A DNA stretch of 14,150 nucleotides from JAVBSN01 sp031556525 (GCA_031556525.1 JAVBSS010000007.1:1-14150); one strand, 5' to 3'; counted from the first letter of the stretch, positions 1 through 7,318 are shown. A program made the numbers and translations. Notes: a model not told the origin generated them from the letters alone.

Positions 1-65
1 TATACGGGTGGTTGGTTTGTGGTGATTCAATTATACTGTTTTTTAGGGGGGCATTGCTTTTTTAT

Positions 66-93
66 TTGAAAAAGTTTTGTAACCCTTGATAAA
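66..93 (+). promoter_or_regulatory. weak sigma-A-like promoter candidate ahead of the duplicated units
   Basis: TTGAAA (66-71) is followed after 16 bases by GATAAA (88-93). Both hexamers are imperfect, and chance matches are frequent in DNA this AT-rich. The rest of bases 1-126 holds no ORF I can support. If real, this site would drive the small ORF at 127 and the propeller gene after it. Confidence 0.2.
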
Positions 94-126
94 TAAGGAT
101 TTAAAAATAAAAAGCGGGTAGTAAAT

Positions 127-312
127 TTGACACTACCTATAAATATGTGGGGGGCATATAATGATGGAACGGTGCCATTTAGGTCAAATGAAATAGCGAG
201 AGGTGTAGCTGAAAATGATGAAAATTGGATATATATATGTAGATTATATGATGATGAAACGAAAAGATTTAAAATAGAAGAAATTATAGGAGCAAATGAA
301 TGTATAGAATAG
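127..312 (+). CDS. small hypothetical protein, copy 1 (61 aa or shorter)
   Basis: I recognise no family. The case for a coding gene is comparative: the second copy at 1186-1320 encodes a related peptide. Shared features are an N-G-T-x-P core, an N-E-I segment, N-W-I-Y, and a C-terminal C-I-E just before the stop. The differences are mostly third-position changes, and length differences are multiples of three. Copy 1 has about 20 extra residues before the C-terminus. The start is uncertain: TTG 127 aligns codon for codon with a TTG in copy 2, while ATG 145 is the first ATG, and no good Shine-Dalgarno precedes either. The stop lies 11 bases before the ATG of the propeller gene, the same spacing as in copy 2. 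It could be a real short protein, a translated leader, or the eroded tail of a larger gene; a stop codon in frame at 67-69 rules out a long N-terminal extension. Confidence 0.4.
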   Translation: MTLPINMWGAYNDGTVPFRSNEIARGVAENDENWIYICRLYDDETKRFKIEEIIGANECIE

Positions 313-323
313 AAAGAAAACAT

Positions 324-1178
324 ATGAAGAAATTATATATATCAGTCATAGTATTAGTTATACTAAGTATGGGAATAGGAGTCATTGTATATAACTCAAA
401 AAAGAATAATGATGATTATAGTTTTTACTATATAGACTTTGTGGCAGGTGAGCGTAGAATAGTTAAATATAGTAATTATATGGATAAGGTAGAGCCTGTT
501 TTTGTTTACGAGGAAGGTATAAATGGTATATATGACATATATAGTGATGAACAAATGCTTATAGATGGAAACTTTGATGTTTTTTTTGATGTTGAATATA
601 ATAATGGAGAGATAACAAACCTTAATGAAATATTTGATATGAATGAACCAGTGCCAAATATAAAATATATAAAAGGTAATAGTGATATAGCATATCAGAA
701 AGATCAATCCATTCTAGTATATCATAAGGATACCAAAGAAGTAGAAACGGTATTTGAATTGGAGGAAGGCAAAACAAGAAATATAGATAATTTCGATTTT
801 TCATATGATGGGAAAACTTTATATTACACTTATATTGGAACTGTATATGCTTATAATATAGAAACAAAAACAAACCAAATGATAGTAAATGGAAAAATCA
901 TGCTAGATATCTCTCAAGATGGTAATAGTATCCTTCATACTAGGGATAATATATTATATATATATAATGTAGAAACAGGTGAAAATAAAGAAATAGATAG
1001 AAAGGGATGGAGAAGAAAGTTATATCCAGCAATATTTAATGAAGATGGGACAAAGGTACTGTATGCAAAGTATGCAATAGAACCAACCCATGTATGGTTT
1101 TATGTATATGATGTAGAAACAGGGAAGACAAAAATGGTACGTAAGGTGGCAAATGCATTACCATGTTATGGTTGGTAG
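324..1178 (+). CDS. membrane-anchored beta-propeller-like protein, copy 1
   Basis: This is a 284-residue protein of unknown function. Residues about 5-23 form one hydrophobic segment after a Lys-Lys start, with no lipobox cysteine. That suggests a signal anchor, with the rest of the protein outside the membrane. The remainder has repeated strand-rich blocks ending in a Y-x-Y-x-[VI]-E-T-[GK] pattern (for example Y-I-Y-N-V-E-T-G), with F-S-Y-D-G-K and F-N-E-D-G-T turns. These resemble TolB/WD40-like propeller blades. ATG 324 is preferred over the in-frame ATG at 300 because it lines up with the start of the paralog at 1332 and begins the M-K-K signal anchor; ATG 300 would overlap the small ORF. 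The Shine-Dalgarno is weak (AGAAAG). About two thirds of residues match the paralog by eye. The enzymatic or binding role is unknown. Confidence 0.8.
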   Translation: MKKLYISVIVLVILSMGIGVIVYNSKKNNDDYSFYYIDFVAGERRIVKYSNYMDKVEPVFVYEEGINGIYDIYSDEQMLIDGNFDVFFDVEYNNGEITNLNEIFDMNEPVPNIKYIKGNSDIAYQKDQSILVYHKDTKEVETVFELEEGKTRNIDNFDFSYDGKTLYYTYIGTVYAYNIETKTNQMIVNGKIMLDISQDGNSILHTRDNILYIYNVETGENKEIDRKGWRRKLYPAIFNEDGTKVLYAKYAIEPTHVWFYVYDVETGKTKMVRKVANALPCYGW

Positions 1179-1185
1179 GATTAAA

Positions 1186-1320
1186 TTGTATGTGATGTTA
1201 TTAAATCAATATTATTATAATGGAACACTACCAATAAGATTCAATGAAATAACAAAAGCTATAGAAGATGGAAATTGGATATATGAAGAAAGAACCTTGG
1301 AAGAAGGATGTATAGAATAG
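1186..1320 (+). CDS. small hypothetical protein, copy 2 (44 aa)
   Basis: This is the counterpart of the small ORF at 127-312. TTG 1186 has AGGA (1177-1180) five bases upstream, where the stop of the previous gene also lies. ATG 1195 would give 41 residues but sits 14 bases from that site. The peptide keeps the N-G-T-L-P core, N-E-I, N-W-I-Y and the terminal C-I-E, and is shorter than copy 1. It ends 11 bases before the downstream propeller gene. No known domain is recognised. A conserved TATAAT (1216-1221) lies inside the ORF at the position equivalent to 157-162 in copy 1, so the segment could also act as a promoter region. Confidence 0.4.
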   Translation: MYVMLLNQYYYNGTLPIRFNEITKAIEDGNWIYEERTLEEGCIE

Positions 1321-1331
1321 AGGTGTAGTAT

Positions 1332-2180
1332 ATGAAGAAAATATATAAGTTAGCTATAGTATTAATAGTACTAAGTTTAGGAGTATTATTTGTTGTATAT
1401 AACTCAAAAAAGGATAACGATGAGTATAGTTTTTACTATATAGACTTTGTAGAGGGTAAAGATAGAGTGGTTAAATATAGCAATTATAAGGATGAGGTCG
1501 AACCTATTTTTGTCTATGAGAAAGGTATTAATGATATATATGACATATATAGTGACGAACAAATGCTTATAGATGGAAATTTTGGAGATTTTTTCGATAT
1601 TGAATATGATAATGGGGACATAATAAATTTAAAGGATATATTTGATATAAGTGAATTGGAGCCAAATATAAAATATATAGAAAATAATAGTGATATAGCA
1701 TATAAGAAAGATAACACTATACTAGTCTATCATAAGGATACTAAAGAGGTAGAAAAAGTATATGAATTAGATACTGGTGAAATGGGTAACTTTGATTTTT
1801 CGTATGATGGAAAAATACTATACTATAGTTGCAATAAAGTTATATATGCTTATGATATAGAAACAGAAACGATTAAAGAGATAGCAAGTGGCATGGGAAT
1901 GATAGATATATCTAAAGATGGTAATTTAATCCTCCATAGGGTAGATAATAAATCAATATATATATATAACATAGAAACAGGTGAGGATAAAGAAATAGAT
2001 AAAGATAGATGGTGGGGAAAGTTACGTTCACCTATATTTAATGAGGATGGAACGAATGTACTATATGCAAGGTATGCAATACAACCAACACGTGTAAAGT
2101 TTTATATATATAATGTAGAAACAGGAAAAACAAAAATGGTACACAAAGTTGAAAAGGCATTACCCTATTATGGATGGTAA
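1332..2180 (+). CDS. membrane-anchored beta-propeller-like protein, copy 2
   Basis: This 282-residue paralog of the protein at 324-1178 aligns over its full length, with a three-residue gap near the middle and a one-residue shift later. The same architecture is seen: M-K-K start, one hydrophobic N-terminal segment (about residues 5-22), no lipobox, then propeller-like repeats with the Y-x-Y-x-[IV]-E-T-G motif. Both proteins end in Tyr-Gly-Trp. AGAGGTG (1319-1325) lies just upstream of ATG 1332, a better ribosome site than copy 1 has. The gene ends 21 bases before a strong hairpin. The most conserved block, around the Y-S-D-E-Q-M-L-I-D-G-N-F segment, is nearly identical at the DNA level too, which points to fairly recent duplication or gene conversion. 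Function unknown. Confidence 0.8.
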   Translation: MKKIYKLAIVLIVLSLGVLFVVYNSKKDNDEYSFYYIDFVEGKDRVVKYSNYKDEVEPIFVYEKGINDIYDIYSDEQMLIDGNFGDFFDIEYDNGDIINLKDIFDISELEPNIKYIENNSDIAYKKDNTILVYHKDTKEVEKVYELDTGEMGNFDFSYDGKILYYSCNKVIYAYDIETETIKEIASGMGMIDISKDGNLILHRVDNKSIYIYNIETGEDKEIDKDRWWGKLRSPIFNEDGTNVLYARYAIQPTRVKFYIYNVETGKTKMVHKVEKALPYYGW

Positions 2181-2201
2181 AGTCAAGAATATGAAATTAT
2201 G

Positions 2202-2241
2202 AATATATAACGGCACAGAATTTTCTGTGCCGTTATATATT
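2202..2241. terminator. bidirectional hairpin terminator between converging genes
   Basis: A 19-base arm (2202-2220, containing ACGGCACAGAA) is exactly complementary to 2223-2241. In practice the stem closes on a four-base loop (ATTT, 2220-2223). The GC-rich core CGGCACAG/CTGTGCCG is flanked by AT tracts on both sides, giving a U-rich 3' tail in either direction. It lies between the end of the second propeller gene and the end of spoVFB, and its last base is the first base of the spoVFB stop triplet (2241-2243). Confidence 0.85.
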
Positions 2242-2828
2242 TAATAAGGTGATTTTATTATAGGTTGAATCTGCTTTCCATCAAGAGCCATTTCTAATGT
2301 AGGAATAATATCTTGTGTATATGATATCATTGAACGAGGTTTTTTATCAAAATCATCTTGCCCAAATGGAACAAAATACATATTTTTAGTAGATATTAAT
2401 GTTCCTATATTTTTTAGGTTAAGTCCAAGGGCATCGTTGGTAGATACAGATATTACAATAGGTTTTTCGTTTCGCATATGTCCTTTTGCAGCCATAAGAA
2501 CAGGAGTATCAGTAATACCATTGCATAATTTTGCAAGAGTATTTCCAGTGCATGGCGCAATTATCATAATATCCATGAAGTTTTTAGGACCAAGAGGTTC
2601 TGCCAAGTCAATACTATTTACAATTGAATTGCCAGTTATTGATTCAATATACTGAATAAAGTCTTTTGCATATCCAAAACGAGTATCTATAGTAGCTGCG
2701 TTATATGAAAGGATAGGAATTACATTCGCACCTTCAGATATTAGTGAAGTCAGTTCAGTTTTTATTTTTTCAAAAGTACAAAATGAACCAGTTATACCTA
2801 ATCCTATATTTTTGCCAGATAGTTTCAT
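2241..2828 (-). CDS. spoVFB: dipicolinate synthase subunit B
   Basis: This is the flavoprotein-like subunit of dipicolinate synthase, which works with SpoVFA in the mother cell to make dipicolinic acid from a lysine-pathway intermediate (dihydrodipicolinate or its hydrated form). Dipicolinate is then loaded into the spore core. The protein has 195 residues, close to the roughly 200 usual for the family. The N-terminal segment G-L-G-I-T-G-S-F-C-T-F is the typical Rossmann-like opening of this flavoprotein fold. The central P-C-T-G-N-T-L-A-K-L stretch, then T-D-T-P-V-L-M-A-A-K-G-H, is characteristic of subunit B. ATG 2828 is chosen over an in-frame GTG at 2837 because GGAG sits eight bases before the ATG and would overlap the GTG. 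It follows spoVFA by 38 bases and is almost certainly cotranscribed with it. Confidence 0.95.
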   Translation of the reverse strand: MKLSGKNIGLGITGSFCTFEKIKTELTSLISEGANVIPILSYNAATIDTRFGYAKDFIQYIESITGNSIVNSIDLAEPLGPKNFMDIMIIAPCTGNTLAKLCNGITDTPVLMAAKGHMRNEKPIVISVSTNDALGLNLKNIGTLISTKNMYFVPFGQDDFDKKPRSMISYTQDIIPTLEMALDGKQIQPIIKSPY

Positions 2829-2866
2829 AAGTGTCACTCCATATTTATGTTGATAGGAGAAATGCT

Positions 2867-3739
2867 TTATATATGTTTAAGAAGAGCTTTTGTAAGAATA
2901 ACTCCAGAAGTCTTAGGAGAGTATTTTCCAGGTAAACCAAGACATAATTTTGCATTAATATCTTGTGATTTGCAATATTCAAAATCACAACCACCAGGAT
3001 TAGAGGCAATATCTATTATTACACAATCTTTGTCTAGGGCATCTATTACTGTAGAATTAATTATAGGACTAGGAATTGTATTGAATATAAAATTACAAGT
3101 CTTTAAATAATTAGTAATAGATAAATAGTCTATTAAGCTTTCGTTAGAAGATAGATTAGATATATCTAAGGTGTTATGACCGTTGCTACAAGCAGTGGAT
3201 AACTGGACTATATTTCTTGCACCTACAGTAACGTAAGCATCTAAACCAGATAATTTATTAGCTAATGTTATGCCACATCTTCCATAACCGAGAACAAGGC
3301 AATTACTGTGATGAATATTAAGATTACTTTCCTTAATAGCTTCTGCTATTGCACCTTCTGCAGTTGAAATAGAATTCAGTATAGCAACTTCTTCACATTT
3401 CAATAAATCAATATATTTAATATTATGGTCATCACAAAAATCACAAACATATTTAGGAAATGCACCGCCGAATAAAGTGTGATTTTCGCTCAAATTGGAT
3501 AACAATTCATCAATTGGTATAATGGTATTAGTTATACTTGTAAGATTTTCATTGTCTTTGCTAAAGGGAATAGGGCATATGATGATGTCATTTTTAGCAA
3601 TATACTCAGATAATGAAAACAAGGTTATATCATCAAATAAACCATAACTATATACATTATAGCTGTCTATTAATTCATCTACCATATATTGGTTCCGTAG
3701 GTCTCCACCTAAGAATAAAATATTACATATATTTGGCAT
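2867..3739 (-). CDS. spoVFA: dipicolinate synthase subunit A
   Basis: This is the NAD(P)-binding dehydrogenase-like subunit of dipicolinate synthase, acting in the mother cell late in sporulation. Its 290 residues match the usual family length. An N-terminal domain (about 1-130) includes a conserved L-N-S-I-S-T-A-E-G-A segment just before the second domain. The Rossmann nucleotide-binding domain starts at about residue 147 with L-V-L-G-Y-G-R-C-G (G-x-G-x-x-G at 151-156). Near the C-terminus L-P-G-K-Y-S-P-K-T-S-G is typical of the family. Translation starts at ATG 3739 after a near-perfect AAGGAGG seven bases upstream. It is first in a two-gene operon with spoVFB. No lysine-pathway genes (dapG, asd, dapA) adjoin it in this window, unlike the arrangement known from Bacillus. 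Confidence 0.95.
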   Translation of the reverse strand: MPNICNILFLGGDLRNQYMVDELIDSYNVYSYGLFDDITLFSLSEYIAKNDIIICPIPFSKDNENLTSITNTIIPIDELLSNLSENHTLFGGAFPKYVCDFCDDHNIKYIDLLKCEEVAILNSISTAEGAIAEAIKESNLNIHHSNCLVLGYGRCGITLANKLSGLDAYVTVGARNIVQLSTACSNGHNTLDISNLSSNESLIDYLSITNYLKTCNFIFNTIPSPIINSTVIDALDKDCVIIDIASNPGGCDFEYCKSQDINAKLCLGLPGKYSPKTSGVILTKALLKHI

Positions 3740-3760
3740 TTTAATACCTCCTTAGACTAT

Positions 3761-3788
3761 ATTATATGAAATAGTAACTTTTTTGGTT
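3761..3788 (-). promoter_or_regulatory. sigma-K-like promoter for spoVFA-spoVFB
   Basis: Read on the minus strand, AACC (3785-3788) is followed after 16 bases by CATATAAT (3761-3768). This fits the mother-cell sigma-K pattern (AC near -35, CATANNNT near -10) with suitable spacing, and it lies about 20 bases upstream of the spoVFA ribosome binding site. In Bacillus subtilis the spoVF operon is known to depend on sigma-K, which supports the reading. The assignment is by motif only. Confidence 0.5.
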
Positions 3789-3815
3789 CTCATATTATAA
3801 AATGCGTGTTATAAT
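3787..3815 (+). promoter_or_regulatory. extended -10 vegetative promoter for the PurF-like gene
   Basis: TGTTATAAT (3807-3815) is a perfect extended -10 element (TGnTATAAT). A partial -35, TTCTCA (3787-3792), stands 17 bases upstream of the hexamer. The predicted transcript would start near 3822, about 30 bases before the start codon at 3855. That is too short for a riboswitch or attenuator. Confidence 0.55.
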
Positions 3816-3854
3816 TACAACGATATTGAGTTTTAAAATACGGAGGAATTGAAA

Positions 3855-5264
3855 ATGGGCGGATTTTTTGGAGTTGCATCAAAGGAAGATTGTGTGTTTG
3901 ATTTATTCTTTGGTACAGATTACCATTCACATTTAGGTACTAGAAGAGGCGGATTAGCAGTATACGATGAAGAGAAAGGCTTTGATAGAGCTATTCATAA
4001 TATTGAGAATTCACCGTTTAGAACAAAGTTTGAGAAAGATATAAATAAAATGAAAGGTACTATGGGCATTGGCTGTATATCTGATTATGAGCCACAACCA
4101 TTAATAGTGCGTTCGCATCATGGAACATATGCAATAACTACTGTTAGTAAGATAAATAATAAGGACAAGATTATTGAAGATCTTTTTGGAAAAGGTAATT
4201 CACACTTTTTAGAAATGAGTGGTGGAGATATTAATCCAACGGAGTTAATTGCAGCAATAATTAATCAAAAAGAAAATATCATTGAAGGAATTAAGTATGC
4301 ACAAGACTTAGTGGAAGGTTCGCTTACATTATTGCTTATGACTCAAAAAGGTATATATGCAGCTAGAGATAAGATGGGAAGAACTCCTGTTGCTATCGGT
4401 AAGAAAGAAGACGGATATTGTGCTGCTTTTGAAAGTTTTTGTTATCTGAATCTTGGATATACAGCTGAGAAAGAATTAGGACCTGGAGAAATAGTAGTTA
4501 TTACAGATAGTAAAGTAACGACATTAGTTGAGCCAGGAACAGATATGAAAATATGTACATTTTTATGGATATATTATGGTTATCCATCTTCATCATATGA
4601 AGGTATTAGCGTAGAGAAGATGAGATATAATTGTGGAGCATTATTATCAAAGAGAGATAATGTGAAGCCTGATATTGTTGCTGGTGTACCAGATTCAGGA
4701 ACAGCTCATGCAGTTGGATATGCAAATGAGTCGGGAATACCATTTTCACGACCATTTATTAAGTATACACCAACATGGCCACGATCATTTTTGCCTACAA
4801 TTCAGAGCAAGAGAGATTTAATCGCTAAGATGAAACTTATTCCTGTACATGATTTGATTAAGGACAAGAGTTTACTTCTTATAGATGATTCTATAGTTCG
4901 AGGAACACAACTTAGGGAAACAACAGAATTCTTATATCAAAGTGGAGCTAAAGAGGTTCATATACGACCAGCTTGTCCGCCACTTCTATTTGGTTGCAAA
5001 TATCTTAATTTCTCACGTTCAACATCAGAGATGGATTTAATTACAAGACGTGCCATTGATGAACTTGAAAATGGAAATGTTACAGATGAAATATTAGCTG
5101 AATATGCAGATCCAGAAAGCAAAAGATATGAAGCTATGTTAGAAAAGATTAGAGAAGAGCTTAATTTTACATCTCTACGTTATCATAGATTAGATGATAT
5201 GATTGAATCAGTAGGTATTGATCCATGTAAGTTATGTACTTACTGTTGGAATGGTAAAGAATAG
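3855..5264 (+). CDS. amidophosphoribosyltransferase (PurF)-family protein with degenerate glutaminase domain
   Basis: The 469 residues align with PurF from end to end: an N-terminal class II glutaminase fold (about 1-220) and a C-terminal phosphoribosyltransferase domain (about 230-440). The PRPP motif L-L-L-I-D-D-S-I-V-R-G-T is intact (340-351), as is G-V-P-D-S-G (277-282). Cys234, Cys381 and Cys458/461/464 fit the iron-sulfur ligand positions of Bacillus-type PurF. The glutaminase site is not intact. The protein starts M-G-G-F-F-G where active PurF has M-C-G after processing. The A-H-N-G-N segment that supplies the oxyanion hole is replaced by T-T-V-S-K. The N-R-Y-x-G-R-T-F PRPP-loop motif is also altered, to K-Y-T-P-T-W-P-R. 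It may therefore use ammonia, another acceptor, or act as a regulator. ATG 3855 is preferred over TTG 3849 because GGAGG (3842-3846) is only two bases from the TTG. I would not call it the cell's main purF. Confidence 0.85.
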   Translation: MGGFFGVASKEDCVFDLFFGTDYHSHLGTRRGGLAVYDEEKGFDRAIHNIENSPFRTKFEKDINKMKGTMGIGCISDYEPQPLIVRSHHGTYAITTVSKINNKDKIIEDLFGKGNSHFLEMSGGDINPTELIAAIINQKENIIEGIKYAQDLVEGSLTLLLMTQKGIYAARDKMGRTPVAIGKKEDGYCAAFESFCYLNLGYTAEKELGPGEIVVITDSKVTTLVEPGTDMKICTFLWIYYGYPSSSYEGISVEKMRYNCGALLSKRDNVKPDIVAGVPDSGTAHAVGYANESGIPFSRPFIKYTPTWPRSFLPTIQSKRDLIAKMKLIPVHDLIKDKSLLLIDDSIVRGTQLRETTEFLYQSGAKEVHIRPACPPLLFGCKYLNFSRSTSEMDLITRRAIDELENGNVTDEILAEYADPESKRYEAMLEKIREELNFTSLRYHRLDDMIESVGIDPCKLCTYCWNGKE

Positions 5265-5280
5265 TTAAAGGAGTAGTTGT

Positions 5281-7269
5281 TTGAAGAAGGTTTTTATAGC
5301 CGAGAAACCAAGTGTAGCAAGAGAATTTGCAAATGCTTTAGGGGTTAAAGGTGGAAGTAAAGATGGATATATAGAATCGGGAGAATATATAATTACTTGG
5401 TGTGTAGGACATCTAGTAACTATGAGTTATCCTGATGCTTATGATGAAACTTTGAAAAAATGGAGTTTAGAGACTATACCATTTATACCTAAAGAATTTA
5501 AATATGAGGTAATCGGACCAGTTAGCAAACAATTTAATATAGTAAAAGGCTTACTAAATAGAGAAGATGTAGACTGTATATATGTATGTACTGATTCAGG
5601 AAGAGAAGGAGAATATATATATAGATTAGTAGATAATGTTGCTAAGGTAAGTGCTAATAAGGAAAAACGTAGAGTATGGATAGATTCTCAAACCGAAGAT
5701 GAGATTAATCGAGGAATAAGAGAAGCCAAGTTATTATCAGAATATGATAATCTAAGTGACTCTGCTTATTTGAGGGCTCAAGAAGATTATCTTATGGGTA
5801 TTAACTTTTCAAGAGTATTAACGCTTAAATATAGTTATACTATTAAGAATTATTTAGGACTAGATAGATGTGTAGTTGCTGTTGGTAGAGTAATGACATG
5901 TGTATTAGGTTTAATAGTTAAACGTGAGCGAGAAGTTAGGGAATTTGTAAAGACTCCATTTTATAGAGTAATAGCAGATGTGAAGTTAGGAGAGACTAAC
6001 AAGTTTGAAGCTGAGTGGAAGGCTGTAGAAGGTACTAAATATTTTAATTCTAATCTTTTATACAAAGAAAATGGATTTAAAGAAAGAGTATCTGCGGAGA
6101 ATTTGGTAGAAGAACTTAAGACACCAGAACCTATAGAGGCTATTGTTGAAAATATTTCTAAGAAGACAGAAAAAAAGAACCCACCATTGTTATATAACTT
6201 GGCGGAGCTTCAAAATGATTGTTCAAGAATATTTAAGATAAGTCCAGCAGAGACATTGAAAATTGTTCAAGAATTGTATGAGAAAAAATTAGTTACATAT
6301 CCAAGAACTGATGCAAGAGTATTATCAAGTGCTGTAGCTAAGGAGATATATAAGAATATTAATGGTTTGAAAAACTATTCTCTAGTTAGTGAATACGCTT
6401 CTAAAATCATAGAATTAGGCGGTTATAAGGGTATAGGAAAATCAAGGTATGTAAATGATAAACAGATTACAGATCACTATGCAATAATACCTACAGGGCA
6501 AGGACTTAATGCATTATCATCAGTATCAAATGAATCAGCAAAGATATATGAACTTATAGCAAGAAGATTTTTAAGTATATTTTATCCTGCTGCAGAGTAT
6601 CAAAAGTTATCAGTAACTCTTAATAGAAATGATGAAAAATTATTTGCGAATTTTAAAGTAATGACCAAAGAAGGATATTTAAAAGTTGCAACTAACTCTT
6701 TTGGTAAGAAAAAAGAAGAGGATGAAGAAGCAAAATATTCACCAGAACTATTAGAGGCATTAGGTACTTTAAAGAAGGGCAGTATTCTAGGAATAAATGA
6801 CTTTGAAATTAAAGAAGGAGAAACTTCACCACCTAAGAGATATACATCAGGAACATTAATTCTTGCTATGGAAAATGCAGGACAATTAATAGAGGATGAG
6901 GAATTAAGGTCTCATATCAAAGGAAGTGGAATAGGAACTAGTGCCACAAGAGATAGTATTATAGAGAAGTTAGTTAATATAAAATACATAGCATTAAATA
7001 AAAAAACACAGGTAGTTACCCCTACGTTGCTAGGAGAATTAATACATGATGTGGTTGCTTCATCTATAAAAGGGCTACTGAATCCAGAACTTACAGCAAG
7101 TTGGGAGAAGGGATTAAGTCAAATTGCAGATGGAAATATATCAAAAGATGAATATACAAGAAAGTTAGATGATTATATTAGTAAATATACTAATTATGTT
7201 AAAGGCATTAATAATCAGTATATGTTAAAACCATATTTTGATAATTCGGCAAGGCATTATAAGAAATAG
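5281..7269 (+). CDS. topB: DNA topoisomerase III (type IA)
   Basis: A 662-residue type IA topoisomerase that relaxes or decatenates DNA through a 5'-phosphotyrosine intermediate. The Toprim domain opens with F-I-A-E-K-P-S-V-A (Glu8) and carries T-D-S-G-R-E-G-E (104-111). The D-x-G form replaces D-x-D, as in Bacillus-type TopB. The catalytic tyrosine is Tyr340 in V-T-Y-P-R-T-D. Later I-G-T-S-A-T-R-D (about 558-565) is also typical. The protein ends soon after the core with no C-terminal zinc-finger cysteines. It starts at TTG 5281, seven bases after AAAGGAG (5267-5273), and follows the PurF-like gene by 16 bases, so the two are probably cotranscribed. TopB homologs are also common on integrative elements, but nothing else here suggests a mobile origin. 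Confidence 0.95.
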   Translation: MKKVFIAEKPSVAREFANALGVKGGSKDGYIESGEYIITWCVGHLVTMSYPDAYDETLKKWSLETIPFIPKEFKYEVIGPVSKQFNIVKGLLNREDVDCIYVCTDSGREGEYIYRLVDNVAKVSANKEKRRVWIDSQTEDEINRGIREAKLLSEYDNLSDSAYLRAQEDYLMGINFSRVLTLKYSYTIKNYLGLDRCVVAVGRVMTCVLGLIVKREREVREFVKTPFYRVIADVKLGETNKFEAEWKAVEGTKYFNSNLLYKENGFKERVSAENLVEELKTPEPIEAIVENISKKTEKKNPPLLYNLAELQNDCSRIFKISPAETLKIVQELYEKKLVTYPRTDARVLSSAVAKEIYKNINGLKNYSLVSEYASKIIELGGYKGIGKSRYVNDKQITDHYAIIPTGQGLNALSSVSNESAKIYELIARRFLSIFYPAAEYQKLSVTLNRNDEKLFANFKVMTKEGYLKVATNSFGKKKEEDEEAKYSPELLEALGTLKKGSILGINDFEIKEGETSPPKRYTSGTLILAMENAGQLIEDEELRSHIKGSGIGTSATRDSIIEKLVNIKYIALNKKTQVVTPTLLGELIHDVVASSIKGLLNPELTASWEKGLSQIADGNISKDEYTRKLDDYISKYTNYVKGINNQYMLKPYFDNSARHYKK

Positions 7270-7318
7270 TAATCATAGATATTAATGGATAAGAATTAAT
7301 ATATGGAGGATATAAACT

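Larger units (their letters stand above)
127..2180 (+). repeat. tandem duplication of a small-ORF plus propeller-gene unit (about 1 kb each)
   Basis: Unit 1 spans about 127-1178 and unit 2 about 1186-2180. Gene order, orientation and the 11-base gap between the two genes are the same in both. The distance between the two small-ORF stops is 1008 bases. Protein similarity runs through both genes of the unit, so the whole pair was duplicated. The window starts close to unit 1, so further copies could lie to the left. Confidence 0.75.

Noticed and set aside
1..66. Possible end of a third propeller copy: bases 3-11 read Tyr-Gly-Trp, the C-terminal residues of both paralogs.
   Set aside because: The match is only three codons, the next codon is TTG and not a stop, the residue before Tyr does not fit, and the frame runs on to 86-88 without similarity. 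Chance cannot be excluded.
117..137. Hairpin GGTAGT/ACTACC with a nine-base loop, followed on the minus strand by a T-rich run, resembling a minus-strand terminator.
   Set aside because: The stem is only six base pairs and no minus-strand gene ends here.
3816..3854. A purine riboswitch or similar leader ahead of the PurF-like gene.
   Set aside because: Only about 30 bases separate the predicted transcription start from the start codon, with no conserved aptamer core or terminator hairpin.
5281..7269. topB as a sign of an integrated mobile element, since such elements often carry TopB and the 26-residue repeats at 8106 resemble mobile-element proteins.
   Set aside because: No integrase, relaxase, transposase, attachment repeats or tRNA is present, and the flanking genes are housekeeping genes in one orientation.
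7279..7302. Inverted repeat ATATTAAT / ATTAATAT just before the beta-helix gene's ribosome binding site.
   Set aside because: The stem is only A-T pairs, eight long, with no T tract after it; expected by chance in DNA of this composition.
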